NCBI RefSeq assembly: GCF_901709675.1
Contig: NC_051100.1
Location: 10,510,786-10,574,785, forward strand
Length of the DNA stretch: 64,000 nucleotides
Reading direction: 5' to 3'
From: Syngnathus acus
Lineage: Eukaryota > Chordata > Actinopteri > Syngnathiformes > Syngnathidae
Below the pieces are notes generated by a model. It saw nothing but the letters and a program-made list of their open reading frames with translations, made no database searches and was not told the origin of the DNA. Position 1 is the stretch's first letter. The number at the start of each line of letters is the position of its first letter. This document shows, piece by piece, positions 10,364 to 24,122 of the stretch. The translations under genes were made by a program, and so were the position numbers.

Positions 10364-13300
10364 GATGTGACAAATTAAAAAAGGGAAAATGTGGTGGAAC
10401 GGGAAAGAAAGACAGAAGCTTATTGTATCATAATTTCTGCAGCAACAATGTTTCATTGTTTTTCAGTGGTGGGGATGGTGGAAACCGCAGGAACTGCGGA
10501 ATGTACGAGTCCACTTCATTACCCTCATTTTGTTCTGTTTAAAACACCCTTGGAATAATAGTTGCGCTCACGTACATAAACACAACAGTGATTTTCTTTG
10601 GCGAGTGGAGCCTTTATGACATCTACTCCCAACAGACACAACAGACACCGAGAGACTGTTTTCAGCTGAAAGCAGATCATAAAAGTTGTCCTTTTGGCTT
10701 TTCATTTACATGACAACCACAATTTGGAGTGTGACAACGCAAAAAGGGTCACAAAGACAGTTCTTAAAAAAAGACACTTGCCCTTTATAAAAAAATCTAT
10801 AAAAATATATATAATATATAAAAATATATATACTAATATATAAAATCAATAACAGGAAAATCCTTACTTCTTTGAAAAAATAATACAAAGCAGAGGAATG
10901 TGGGAAGCAACCATCAAGCTAAAACGCCCTTTAAATCTGCTTGTCAGCTCTCGCCATGCCTTTCCCGCAGACAATTTTCCATACGAAGCTCCGCTAACCC
11001 ATAAATAAAGATTAACTACCCGGGTCTATGATGAGAATCCACACAGTGATGAGAAACATACGAGAGGTGATATTAGTGGAACATTATCTAATAACAGCCA
11101 CAATCCAAACCGGACTCCATTTAGGATCCCAGAGCTCCTATCTAAGCCACATTCCCCGCTGCATTCGATACAGGCATTAATACAGGGATCCAATTAAAGA
11201 TACATGCATGTAAGGAATGTAAAGCCTTCCTCAACTCGGCCGCAGTGTGTCAATGCTTTGTGACTCTAATGATTTTAGTCGGAAAAGCAACAAAGTAGCT
11301 CCAGATGTAGTAAATTCCTCAGGTAACTTTAATAAGTTATTTTTCTGGTTGAATGCTCCTGAAACTCACAAGGGACATCTGTGCAACGCTAAGAGGCTCA
11401 TTTAAGATTTCTACCTGAGAAAGGGTCAACTTTAGACAATCTTTTGACTCATTTCTAAATAAAAGCGCTTGATGTCTTTCAGTTCAGTGAACTACCAATT
11501 TGAATAGGGAAGAAGGATTTAAAACCTTTGGACCCACCCTTGAGACGTCCCAAAAATCAGTGTCGCTATCTTCCCGTTCATGTATTAGCAGAGCATCACA
11601 TGGGGTCCCTGGGGTTGACATGAGCGGAGGAGACAGCGAGAATATAGTTTGCCTCTTGGGGAATGTTTCAACGTTTTGGAGTGGCAGCTGGGAAGCTGGC
11701 TGCTCACGTTGATGCATGTCCTTTCTGTCTAAAATCATTTCCTTTAGCCGGCAGGAAGTGATGTGGTGATGTTGACTTGCTTAACGTTTCTCGAAAGGGA
11801 CGGTGTTAAGGAGTTCCAGTTCAGGAAGATATTTTCATGCTCAGGCATGTTTGGAATGCAGAATTTAGTTAATAATTGTTGCCCTTGTGACCTTATGACC
11901 AAAGAAAGAAATAAGGAAACTGGAAACAAGAATACAAATATGTCAAAAGTGTATCTATTTAGAAACAAAAATGGTTTGGGTTTGAATGTTCCTGTGTTAT
12001 TTCTTGACAAACCTGATTACAAAAAGAATTTGGGAATAACCTGTTTGAGCCATTATTAGTAACTAAGTAGATTTATCGCATTTTTTTATTTGCTGTGCTT
12101 TAAAGCAAGTCATTATGGCGTCATCTGTAAGACACGATGGACAGGCTTTTCAAGTTGCACTTACATTCCAAAGCAACAAAATGGTTATTACTCTTTTTTT
12201 CTACTTGAATGCAATCCCGGCGTTTAGGGAGTGACTGCAAGTGATAACCTACATTGAAAGGTTAAGGTTCAAGAAAATGTAGGTCAGTCAGCAGAGAAAT
12301 GCAGAAAAGTGTTGGTGGATAGATGATGAAGTTCGGTCAACATAGTCGTTTTTTTTAAGCATATGATTGTTACATATTTTCAACGGGTTCTGAAAAAACT
12401 TTTATATATGTTACAATATGTACGATTGTTATTGTTACATGTCGAGAGAATAGACAGCTGATACCTAAATTGCACACGCGCACTTTAAACAGGAGGCCCA
12501 ATGTTATTCAATATCTTTGTTATTGCCAGCAAAACTTATGAGAATTACTAAGCCAGTATTGTGTTAGGATAAAGTTATTCTTGGTTTTGGAATTTCAAAT
12601 CAATAAAAGAAATCTGGAATATAAATCTTGTTCTGAACAATATTAGCTCTAATGTAAGATTATTTTATCTGGCCTAGTGGCCAAAGCGTGGGTTGAGCCA
12701 GCCCACTAGGCTGGCAAACCATGCAACTTCTCTCATGATAACAAATTCATGAATCATAGGTCATGTCAGCGATCTCAAGAAACTCCTTATTTGGTGCTGC
12801 TCGCTGGACGTGATTCTTTGTCTCACACCTGGACCACCCCTGGGTCACATTTTAAATAGCTGTCAATTAGAGGTTTAAGTTCAGTTTGCTCCAGGCACCT
12901 CATAACCCCCCCCAAAACAACACCCAAGTAAGCTTGCGCTGGGACGTCTCCACATCCTGAGGTGGAAAAGGCAGTGCGTGCTGACCACCGCTTGACACGA
13001 AGAATTGATGAGAGCGGGAGAGTACTTCAATCTAGCAATGCCGCACACATATTTCCATAAACTCCCTCTGCCCTTAATGATCTTGGCAATCCATGGTGCA
13101 GCAAGATACCATAAGAAAATAAAGTACGGGCCCCTCTCACACATATTAGTCCGTGCCAGGATAAACATGTCGGGTGTTATTGTAGAGAACAATTACATTC
13201 AGTTGCAGAAAGGCATGTCTTTAAAACACACTGTGAGTCAAAGAACAAACGCTGGGTGGAGCATAGTCTCAACATGGGGGCATACATAGACACAATGTCT

Positions 13301-16300
13301 AGCTCACACCGCCTCCCTGTTCATTTTTGAATTCAAGACATTTAACTTCTAATACTTCAAATGCTGCAAACTCTGACTGACTCTTTCGGTCATGACCCAC
13401 TGGACCATAGATTCCCCGATCAACTTGGCCTTTTAACTCAGCTCCTTCTTTACCACAACTAATCAATACAGAGTCTGGATTATTGCAAACCACAAATCAA
13501 TCCCCATACAAATTGCAAATCCCACTTATCCACTTTCAGCCAGCCTCGCCGTTCATCCAGGGACTTTATTGTACGCCATCCAAATGGCTCAATTATCTGC
13601 AATTTACACTCAGACAAAACATTTCCCTTCCACAGCAAACAAAATCCCTCGTTAAGAAGATCAACACGGGAGAAGATGAAGTGAGTTACATTTGCCCAGA
13701 AAGAAACCTGAATGTGAACAGTCACTGGTTCATGTGAAGAAACCACAAACACATTTTTTGCTCTCACGTTCTTCAGTCATTACGTGTCGAGAAGCTGAAA
13801 AGCGAGTGACGCTTTTTCAATTAGTCACTCAGCTACCCATGAATCATTTTCATTAGTTTGAGGAGATGGTGTAAAACGTATTAAACAAAAAAGATCATGG
13901 AGATTTTCTTTTTTTCCCGGGAGGGCTACACAGACTACTGGCTCTTCTCCAAGCAGGAGGCAATAACATGTGTATCTAGTTGACTCAATCTGCATCACAT
14001 TGACACTATAAGTTGTGCTCCGAGGCCACCAGGGAAGGTACAATACATTGAAGTGCTTCCCAATACAAATCACTGTGATCATATGATATAAAGCTGTGCC
14101 CTAACTTAAATTGGAACAAAATTGCGACATACAAGGGCAACATTTTTAAATGAATAGATGGAAGGTTTAAAACTCACAAAAGCATATTCATACAAGTCTA
14201 TACAGGAAGATAATTGGTGGAATGCTTATATTGTGTCAGTCGGGACTGACTGCCTTTCATCAAGTTAGTTTAGTTGACCAAAATGAGACGCTTGTGTCTG
14301 CATTGTATGGATGAAAAGAGTTGCTGACAATGCATATTTGAAGGACAACTTCGGAAAAATTATTATTTTTACGGAAAAAAACCCCATTGTGACGTCTTAG
14401 TGAGCGAGATACATTGCACGTGGGGGGGAGTATGGATGTGCTGAAGGAAACGAAGCCTAATCTCCCAAATGAGATCCTCTTTTGTAAATTTTGAATTGTC
14501 ACACTACCTGTGGGACACTGGGATGAATGAGCGTCGATCCAGAACAGGAAGCACAGCCTCCAGTGTGTCAACTCAGACAGAATACACAGTATAAGGGGGC
14601 GATATTTGTCCGAGTGCTGGAACATCGGTGACAGTGTTTAGACAAGCACTTAAGTCTGTTTCCCGCCATAACTCTCGGAGGGGACTCCTTCTTCCTGCAG
14701 CTCCAGGAACTGGAAGCAAAGATGACAGAAAATAGAGAAAAATAAATAAATTGTTTCAGATTTGAAAAGGCACATCGTCTGTCTCTAGAAATGTAACCGC
14801 CTATAAATTATAATCAGGAAATATGATATGTTAATAAAAAAACCTCATTCAGGTCAAATAATTGGCATTAAAATTGTTACCAAAGCATATTTTCATAACC
14901 GTGCTTTGTAAAGACCTTAGATTAACGTCCTGGAAAGAGAAAAAAAACAACGGTAAATTCAGATAATTTCAAAGAAAAGGCTGGTTCACAACATCTGGGC
15001 TAGGATTTTAAGATAACGCAGACCTATAAGCAGCATTCTCTGCCTGTACTGACCTGGCTTAGAGAGCCACAATAAACAAAAGTGCTCAGACGTGGCCCCC
15101 AGAGTCCGTTTACTCGGTGGCGCAATGTTTGTGCTCACACAGCAGCCCTTATCGGAGGCCCCGGCCAGCCTTACAGAAGGCTGTGGTTGTGCTACACCGT
15201 GTGCTTCCAAATTCCAAACAAACCTTGCGTAAAGGGGAAAGCAAAAGACTAAAAGGCGAGGAATGGTAAAAAAACAGAGGATTCTGCCGCCTGAGGTCTT
15301 AGATAATAACCATAAAAGGGGCCTCCCAGAAAAAAAGACGAGTGGAGGGTGGAGGTCTCTGTCTCTGTCATCATACCCTGGAGGGGTGTTGGCTTTGGCT
15401 GGAGAATCGTTGAGTTAAGGCAAGCCTAAATCCCCGCAGACACGCAGTCCTCCACTGGCTAATGCTCGACCAGCTTAGCAGCCAAAAAGATGGAAGGGTG
15501 TCTGGGTCCCTCACGTTCGGCAGACCAAAGACTGGATTGATCTCCGGATGATTGCAGATTTTCTCCTGAATGTGAGTCATTAAATCACGGAAAGCAAGAA
15601 AATCCCAATGAAAAATAATTCCTGGTAACATTGCCAAATTCATTCCAGGTTGTTCTTGTTTTCTTGCTTCATTCCGGTTTTTGTTCTTTTATCCACAAGT
15701 AGAATGCGGAAATTGGCATTGGCATTCTCATTTAAAAAATCCATGTTTATCATTATTCATGGAAAGATAGAGGTTTTGTACCCTTCCAACTCTAATGGGA
15801 ACCATCATATAGTTCTCAATAAATGTGGGAAAATCCCTTTATTTTTCTTTATAAAATATCCAATCCAAAATGAAACCCAATATTTCCCCAGCACGATTAG
15901 ATTTGGTTAGTTAATGCCAGGGTCTGATGTGGAAATGTTTTCAAAATCCATTAAAGAATATTGTTCCAGTACACACAGTGTAACCTTCTTTCCAACCCAC
16001 AACGGGTGTAGCCTCCTCCCACGTTGACTCTGGTTTTCCCTAAAAACCAAAAGCAAAATAAGATGCAGGCTAACCAAACCAATAAAGAGGATACAAAGAC
16101 AGATTCATTGCTCATTTCGGTCTCCAAGTGTCAAGAGATGTTAAGCATATTCGTTCACACAAATTCCGGTTGATGTGCCAGAAAGGACCCATGCGCATCC
16201 AAGCCTTCCTTCCTTGCCATTAGCCATAACTTCTCCCTAAATATTTTCACTGACACTGACCCCTAGCATTATCCCGGCTCTCCAACCGCTGTCTTGGAAG

Positions 16301-17145
16301 CAGTCAATGAAAAGAAACAAAGTGATGCTGAGACAGCCTTGTGTATTAAGCGCTACAGAAACAAAAAGAAATATTGTGGTAATTACCAATGTTCATTTTG
16401 GACAGCCTTGATAAATCTTACATTGGGTGGTGGTGGTGGTCTTTTTCCAGGGTGCCCCAAATTCTCCTTTGTAAAAGTCTGAAAGGAAAAAATCGAGCAC
16501 ATCGATTATACAACACACGTACTGTACATATGTGCTCATATTCAGTGCTAAGAAAGCACCAGTGGGGACAAATGCAACATTTTATGGACTCTTCCTAGAA
16601 ATTAGTTCCATATTTACCGTACATATATATGTCAATGAAAGACTTTTTTTCCTCCTCTCTCAAATCTAAAAGCATGCAGTGCAGAACAATCTCCAAGTGT
16701 GTTTACTTAGGGCGGGTGTGCGTCTGGCCAAGCTACAGCTTGCTTTGGGTATCCAGGAAGTCCACCTGAGCTTCAGAGAGCTTGCACACCTGTTCTCTGT
16801 TTGGACAACAGCGCAATCATGACACGGTCATAAGGTCCAACGCTATCGCTGACGATCTGGAGAGCAATCCAGCACTTACCTCTTATTGGCTCACATAGCA
16901 GCCTGGCATTGAGGCCAATTAGAAGTTCAGCCTCCTCTTGTGACTGAGTTCTCTCGCTAGACGGCTGCTGCACTTCCTGGAACAGGATGAACCAAGCGGG
17001 AATTAAAGTTTTGAGCAAACATCACGGGACATAAATTCACATGTATAGATGTGTTTGCACAGAGGAATAAAGAAGGTGGGGCGGTGGCTGTTACGACCTG
17101 CTTTAAGTGAAATGGATGGAGGATTTCATGCATGGTCTGTCTGCA
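10362..17145. other. long intergenic stretch, no gene recognised
   Basis: Nearly 7 kb of unique sequence without recognisable exons. AT-rich patch near 10790-10850. The stretch 10911-11290 is balanced in composition and non-repetitive, and is the best candidate here for a conserved non-coding element. Confidence 0.5.
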
Positions 17146-17167
17146 GACACACACGCACGCACACATG

Positions 17168-17219
<52 letters not shown>
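17146..17219 (+). repeat. (CA)n microsatellite
   Basis: About 74 bp of CACA with CACG units at the left. Confidence 0.96.
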
Positions 17220-17220
<1 letters not shown>

Positions 17221-17268
17221 CATTTATTGAAATAGCATTTACGTATAGACATTCACATAGACATAAAC

Positions 17269-17597
17269 CACACGTGTCAAACTCAAGGCCCGAGGGCCAG
17301 ATGTGGCATCATTTATTGTGGCCCGCGAGACAAATTTTGCATCGACTTTGTATCATTACTAAAATTACAAATTGTCTTCACTTTAAAAAAAAAAAAATCT
17401 TGCTTGCTAATTTTATTACTAATTTCATTTTATTATATCTTTTTAAAATATCTTAACAGTTTCTATGACTCTCTGATTTCAAAACAGTTTTTTTGTAGCC
17501 TATTCTGTATATAGAAGACGTTGACAATCATAATGGCCCTCCGAGGGAAACTATGACTACAATGCGGCCCGCGAGAAAAATGAGTTTGACACCCCTG
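17269..17597. mobile_element. hAT-type MITE, copy 2
   Basis: 329 bp, inverted orientation relative to copy 1, termini CACACGTGTCAAACTC and GAGTTTGACACCCCTG. Flanked by a perfect 8-bp target duplication ACATAAAC (17261-17268 and 17598-17605), which identifies the hAT superfamily. Confidence 0.9.
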
Positions 17598-17605
17598 ACA
17601 TAAAC

Positions 17606-18503
17606 CAAACCAAATCTCCATAGTTGAAGTCTTGGTGGCATTTGGTGATGTCCACAGATTTGAAACGTTCACACAGCAGTTGAAATTGTAAAGCCACAAT
17701 CATCAGTGAGACATGAAAGAATTGAAAAATGGAATCAATGAGTTACACATGTGTACTATGATTTTTTTCACAATAGAACTCAAGAAAATTGCTGGTGGAT
17801 TGAAGACTGAGGGGCAGCCAAGCCACCCTGCAACCGCTAAAAATCAAACACACAGGGCACGGTCCATCTGAAAGTCTTTACGGGCTTTGGTCGTCGTTTC
17901 ATGTGAGCCTTCCTCAATCGGCCCACTCTCGTCATCCTCAGGGCTGTGTAAGCTCTGTGGTTTTGGCATGCCAGCCCACATATCGCAGTGGTTCCTCCGT
18001 GATCCACTTTTCCACTCCCATACAGCTACAGTTCACAGATCACTTATCGTAATTATCATTTCACCACACGGAGCGATTATACCAAGCGGCTCCCGCAGGG
18101 TTTGGAATGTCAGCTCGGTTCACATGAAATGTTTTGATTCCGCAGTGTCTGTGTTTTATTTCGCTTTTTCGAGCCATTCGGTCACACTGACTACAGACAA
18201 ACAGTGACCTGCATTCGAGCCTACGAGTCTTTTAATGTCTTTCCCTATTCACAATGACATAGTTTCGAGTGACGCCAGCCTGCATCTTTTCCATATTAAG
18301 AATATGGCATACAAAGTTAACATTACTATAATTTTTTTATTAGGATAGAGAAGCTATAAATAGCCACATTTTACTCCCGGGTCATTAACAGACATATAAT
18401 GAGTAGGGTGCCCTGTTGCTCATGATAGTACTGCAGTGGAGTTACTGTCGAGAAAAACAAGCCTGGACTCGTGTTTGCTAATCTCAAGTCAGAATTGATA
18501 TAG
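17606..18503. other. intergenic, no gene recognised
   Basis: Unique sequence. A 106-codon frame at 17887-18207 has no recognisable domain. Confidence 0.55.
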
Positions 18504-18894
18504 TATCGTATTTTCCGCACTATAAGGCGCACCTAAAAACCTCCAGTTTTCTCAAAAGCTGACAGTGCGCCTTATAATCCGGTGCACCTTATATATGGAC
18601 CAATATGGATTCGTGGATGAGGACTAATTTATTAAAGTAAGCTTTACGTGTTTATTTTGTGTGTTGTGTGATATTAACGTTTGAGCAATGTTGAGTTATT
18701 GATATATTGTTATTGTTTTCACTATTTTGAGTGTTACTATATTGTGATTGCATTAACGTTTGAGCAACGTTGTGTTATTTATTCTATGTGTTTTATAATC
18801 CGGTGCGCCTTATATGGACAAAGTTTTAAAATGGGCCATTCATTGAAGGTGCGCCTTATAATTCGGTGCGCCTTATAGTGCGGAAAATACGGTA
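18504..18894. mobile_element. MITE with TACCGTATTTTCCGGACTAT termini, copy 2
   Basis: 391 bp, left TATCGTATTTTCCGCACTAT, right the complement of the family terminus, several internal 'ggtgcgccttata' motifs. Confidence 0.75.
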
Positions 18895-21800
18895 CTCATA
18901 TTTTTTTGGGCCCTTCATAAAAAAAAAAAGTGTGAACCCAGCTGGGCAGCCAAAGGTGAATGTGTATGAACAGGACAATTCTTGACATTATTCCTGAATG
19001 ACAAAAAACACTCCAAATGTTTTTTTTTCTCTCTGCAACAAGCATGTTGGAAAAATCAAGTACGTGTGAAGGTGACCACATGAGTGTAAACTTCCTGCCT
19101 GTTTCACCAGCACAGACAATTCTATGTGCCAAAATGTACAATTCACAAATGAGTTTACATTCTACCAGGCTTAGGATGTTAATTTTGGCTTGAGGTTTAG
19201 TCTGATTTGGCCTCCACATTAAACAGTAACCTACAGTGATTGCACATGAAAACAAAATCTAATCGTTTCCTTGAAACTCTCTCCCATTTCAAAGCATTTC
19301 ACACTACATTTAAACACATAGTAGGCTTCCATACTTGCCGCTGCTGTTGTTAGTCTTTCTGAAGGCACATTTCCTCCACTCTGCAATGAGTTCTAGGTGC
19401 AGCCTGCTCCAATAAGGTACACCACCATCATTTATCATCGTTAGGAAAGTGCAAGATGCTGAGACCTGTTCAAAAACACATCTTTGTCTTTTGACTCGAG
19501 ACACCATCAATAAATTGGCTGATGTATTTGCTGTGGTTTGAAGAAAGTGCTAATGCTGCAGGATACTATTTGTATCCGGAAAGAAATGAATGAACTTACA
19601 TCACGCTTGTATTTACATTATGGTAAAATACTATAAACATTGTGACGATCAAGTCAGCATTTCTTGATTTTGTTATTGCAGCTCCTTCCTTTTACTCAAA
19701 TAATTAAAAAAACAGCCTGGGTTTCATTGAACCATTTAATGTAACTACTTAATGGCTTGCCTGGTGAACTACTTAATAGGCCAAGAAAACAAACACATGA
19801 GTATCATTTGTTCCCAGGTGTTAAAAGTTAAACCCCAGTTGTTGACTCATCAGGACTCAGATGCGCGCGACACGTAGTCTCAAGCTCCTAATGTGAAGCG
19901 TCCAAGTCACAAGTCATTTAAATCTGGCCTCAAAGCTAATTCCTCTGTTCACTCTGTTTAGTTTTAGTTGAGAGGATTTGTTAAAAGGCTCTAAAGCTCT
20001 TGTAATAGCCCAGGTAGTCAGTCGCTGTGTCTGTGTGCACAGAAATTTCAGGCTAGCTCGGAGGCTGAATGCAAAGAATCCACCCTCGCCTAAATGATTA
20101 TCCAAAGCGTCATCTTTGTGGTAAATGTCACAAGGTCCAGGTGGCTAAGGAGAGCAAATAAAGCTGCGTTGAAAAGCAGTGATGCTTCAGGGCTGCCTAT
20201 CCTGCTTCTGCTGCAAATGTTCAAGCAGCCATGTAACAGAGCCTTAATGAGCCTGTCAATCAAACTGTCATATCTCTGGGACCAACTTTTGCAGGATGCC
20301 CGACTGAGTGCAGAAGGCCTAATGTAGTATGTCAGGAAGGTAAATTAAAATAAATGTAGAGATAAACGTGAGCTGTTAATATATGATAGATTACGATGCT
20401 CATGACACTTTTGTTTCTATTACATTATTTTGTAACGTTAGCTTCTAACGTCTTATGTAGAGCACAATCTATTATTTGCGGCTCGCTAAATCAGTTGTAT
20501 AGGTCACAATCTGATTGCGAAATCGGTGATTCGTCCTCAGTTTAGTTCAGCTATGTACAAATCGTAATCTGCGGTCAAATGAATTGCGTGTATTGTTGGC
20601 AACAGGTAAAAGTGGTGAAGACCATCATATTTAAAATGGGTATTCTGATTGGTTTCAGCAAAGAGAAGTTCAAAGTAAGTGATGACATTAAAAGTGCTAA
20701 TGGAAGACAAACATTACTGGAAGGAAATCTGTTGCTCAGATGTTTAGGGAAGCCAACAAGCGTCCAAAAAAAAGTCCACGCTTGCTTTGATTTAACACAT
20801 ACAGGGCCATTGTACAAGTCTGTGCTGGTCCTGCATCATTTTTTTGTTTTGTTTGAAAGAAACTTAGCATGATCTTCACAATCACAATTAATATTATGCA
20901 ATAATCAGAAAACTGCTCTGCGGGAGGCCATCACTAATTGTACACATACTAAATTAATCAATTTGCAAATAGTTGTCCGGAATACAGAAAATAAACTATG
21001 TTGCATTCTAGTGCATTTGGCACAAAAACAAGCCTCCGTATATCTTTGCGTGCACAAGCAACTTTGCACCCGCTTTTACCTTTAATTGTTCAACTAATTG
21101 GTAAGTTTGCTAGATCAGACAACTGTAATTAACAAGGATAAACTGCCCATGTTAGTTCACTGAAAAAAGCTGAAAGGTGAACTGTTTGATGAATGCATAC
21201 AGTATAGAAAGTCTCTTTGCCACATTACGGAGACAGAGAGCCTTTCTCCAGCAGCAGACAGAGAGAAAATGTTTTCATTATAGAGAAGTGGAGGGAAGGA
21301 AGGAATAAGAGAAGGAATAAGGTGGAAAGAAAAGGGGGTTGTGGGGTGGGAGTGTACACTTGTCTGGCCAGTCCAAAGCTCGATTGCCTGATTAAAAACA
21401 TGTGCAGAGCCCCACTTCCACACTATGACACAGAAGTTTGAAGCAGACACAAAAACATGAACAAAGATATCCTCCAATGAACATTTACAAAGAATGGATG
21501 CACATGCAAAGATGTGACACATTGGGAAGTTTATGTTACAAATTAACTTCACTGTCTCGTTGATGAAATATAAAGCAGTATGACATTAATTAAGAAGAGC
21601 AGATAAAGCAGGTTTTATTTTAGAGGTTGAAATATTGCAAGCTTGCTGAAACACATGGAATTATTCAAAGTTGCTGGCGGGAGGGCGGCATTCAAGAGTG
21701 AGGAAGTTTTTTTTCATACCTTCCATCCATGAGGTTACTACATTTGGCACCATCTGGAAAATTCCAAAAAACAATACAGTTAGATGACTTTGAGAAATTT

Positions 21801-23458
21801 TGACCTCCGTGCGATTTCTTTATAGATGCTGGCTCTCAAATAACCTCCTGTTTGGACAAGTCGTTAGTGACAATAAACACAATCTCGGGAGAGAAATAAT
21901 GTGTGTGAGCGTCCAGTGTAAGGCAAACCGGAAGAAATTGATAAACGGAAGCAAAACTTATGAAAAGATCTGAAAAGTTAACTCCTCAGAGAGAAAATCC
22001 CAAATTCTGTACATACAAAAGATGTTTGAATGCTCTCCCATCCAATGGCGCTCCAGTAAAGATATTTTTTTCCAAATAGTTTTCTATGCTGCCAAACCTT
22101 TGAAGCAGTTGAATCAGAACAAAAGAAAACAACACGACGGGAAATGCCTGATCGTAATGCAATGAAGTTGTGTTTTTTCCCCCCCTTTTCTTTATTCACT
22201 TTGTGTGCGTTTTCTGTTCCACTGTGATGGTGTGGCCTCAACTGTGGAATATCAAATATTTATTCAATCTTTGGAACGCATTGCTTCGTCTTTTCTCACT
22301 GGTGTGGGTTTCAAAAACACACATGCCGACACGTTTATTTCTAAAAAAACATTTTTAAGGGAGGACGTGGGGTGGAATTAGTGTAAAAACACATCCATCT
22401 TTGTATGTCAGCGCGGCATTGACACAATGGGGATTTTGAATGGCACAAAGCGTTAGCCAGCAACACCAACACGGGCAGTAAATATTCAACTCTCGATGGT
22501 TCTGAGGCTCTCATTTCCCTAATGTACTGTGCATATATCTTAATTCTTAGACACTATCTGTGTGTGAATACACTCAACAAAAGAAGTCAAGTCAGGCCAA
22601 GTTGATTTATACAGTCCTTAATCACAAAATAGTCTCAAGAACAAAAGCGAGGTTGGCTAATTTACAAAACAAATATGGACCCAGTCCTTTTTAGTGTTCC
22701 AGTTGTGTACCATACGACGAGGAGAGAAGGCCAAGAAATGAAGGCTGCATTGTTAAATCTGCAAACACACTCAACCAGCTGGGGAGTGTAGCTCTTAAAC
22801 TTGCTCTGTGTTCATACGTCAAGAGTTATATGGAATTGGATAGGAGACGTGATAGGAGCTGTTAGCGTGACGGTGGGTGGTAAAAGTTTTTCTCTAAATA
22901 TTTTCCTCATAACTAGAGCAAATAGTACAGTACATATGGTTATTGTAAACATTTTGGGCCTGCTTTTGTTATGATGCTATGCTTCTTCTTTTTTGGTCAG
23001 TGACATCTGTCCTGCAGGCTGTGATAGCAAAGTACTACTCTATCGCTTTATGTAAACATAACATGTGAGAGCATCTGTCACAGCTTGAATTTTGCTGAGC
23101 TCTGCATTCTTTTGGAAGAAAAAACACCTTTGTGGTTGCTATAAACAATTAACTAATACAAAGTGTTACTCTGGATTTTGTTTGTTTAGCAAACAGCAAT
23201 TTCAATCAATGTTTGCTATGGATGAATGTTGTAACAGCATGATAGTTGATGAATAGAAGAAGAAAAAGACATCCGACTATGGGCATTTACCTGAGAGGGG
23301 GCATCGACTGCCCCCAAACAACCACAACGATATAAAAGCCATGTTTTGATTGTTTTGACTCACCCTTAACGCGTGGCAACCGAATGTATAATACACAATA
23401 CAGTGTAACATTGTTAGATAAAAACTTGGGACAGCCCAGTTGTGTATACAAATACATA
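18895..23458. other. long intergenic stretch, no gene recognised
   Basis: Unique sequence without exons I can support. Around 19900-20320 there is a dense non-repetitive stretch with TTAATGA and CTGTCAATCA (20253-20262) motifs that could be regulatory. A short fish-repeat-like piece lies near 22575-22640. Confidence 0.5.
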
Positions 23459-23466
23459 TGCCACAG

Positions 23467-23784
23467 CACAGATGTCAAACTCGAGGCCCGGGGGCCAGAT
23501 ACGGCCCGCCACATCATTTTATGAGGCCCGCGAAGACAAATTGTGCATCAAATTCATGTGTCATTACTGGAATTGCAAATTGTCCTCACTTTTAATATCT
23601 TTTTTTTTTAAAATATTTGACCAGTTTTTACTCGTCTGATTTGAAAACGAGTTATTTGTCAGTTTGTTTTGTAGCATTTACTGTATATAATATGACGTAC
23701 CCATACATTTATAATCATAATGGCCTTCCGAAAGAAGCTATGACTACAATGCGGCCCGTGAAAAAAATGAGTTTGACACCCCTG
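23467..23784. mobile_element. hAT-type MITE, copy 3
   Basis: 318 bp, termini CACAGATGTCAAACTC and GAGTTTGACACCCCTG. Perfect 8-bp target duplication TGCCACAG at 23459-23466 and 23785-23792. It lies directly beside a DIRS-like remnant. Confidence 0.9.
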
Positions 23785-23839
23785 TGCCACAGGTTGGGGT
23801 ACCGTACACCTGGCAGCACCAAGCAGTACGGGGCACAGG

Positions 23840-24122
23840 GGACCGCCATTGATGGGGAACCACATACAGTACATTTCCTGGAAGTGGTGGCCACATATCT
23901 GGCCCTACACCACTTCTTCTCGGGCCTACAAGGCAGGCACGTACGTACTTGTGCACCCTGACAACATGTCTGTGGTTTACCACACTAACCACATGGGGTG
24001 ACCAGGTCATTCTGGCTTTGACCATAGTCTCTTCTTACTTGGACGTTCGTCCACTTTGCGATCTTGTGGGCTGCCTGCCTTTCGGTAATGCAGTCGGCGC
24101 GGATTGCCTGCCCCGAGGGTCC
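23840..24122 (+). pseudogene. RNase H remnant of a DIRS-type retrotransposon
   Basis: Translation in broken frames shows HTVHFLEVVATYLALHHF, then a shifted frame with DNMSVVYHTNHMG, then near the end NAVGADCLPRG. These correspond to the LEL-AV-AL, DN-VV-Y-N and ADxLSR motifs of DIRS-family RNase H. A GTACGTAC duplication (about 23940) breaks the frame, and stops follow. No reverse transcriptase or recombinase part is present. Confidence 0.6.
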
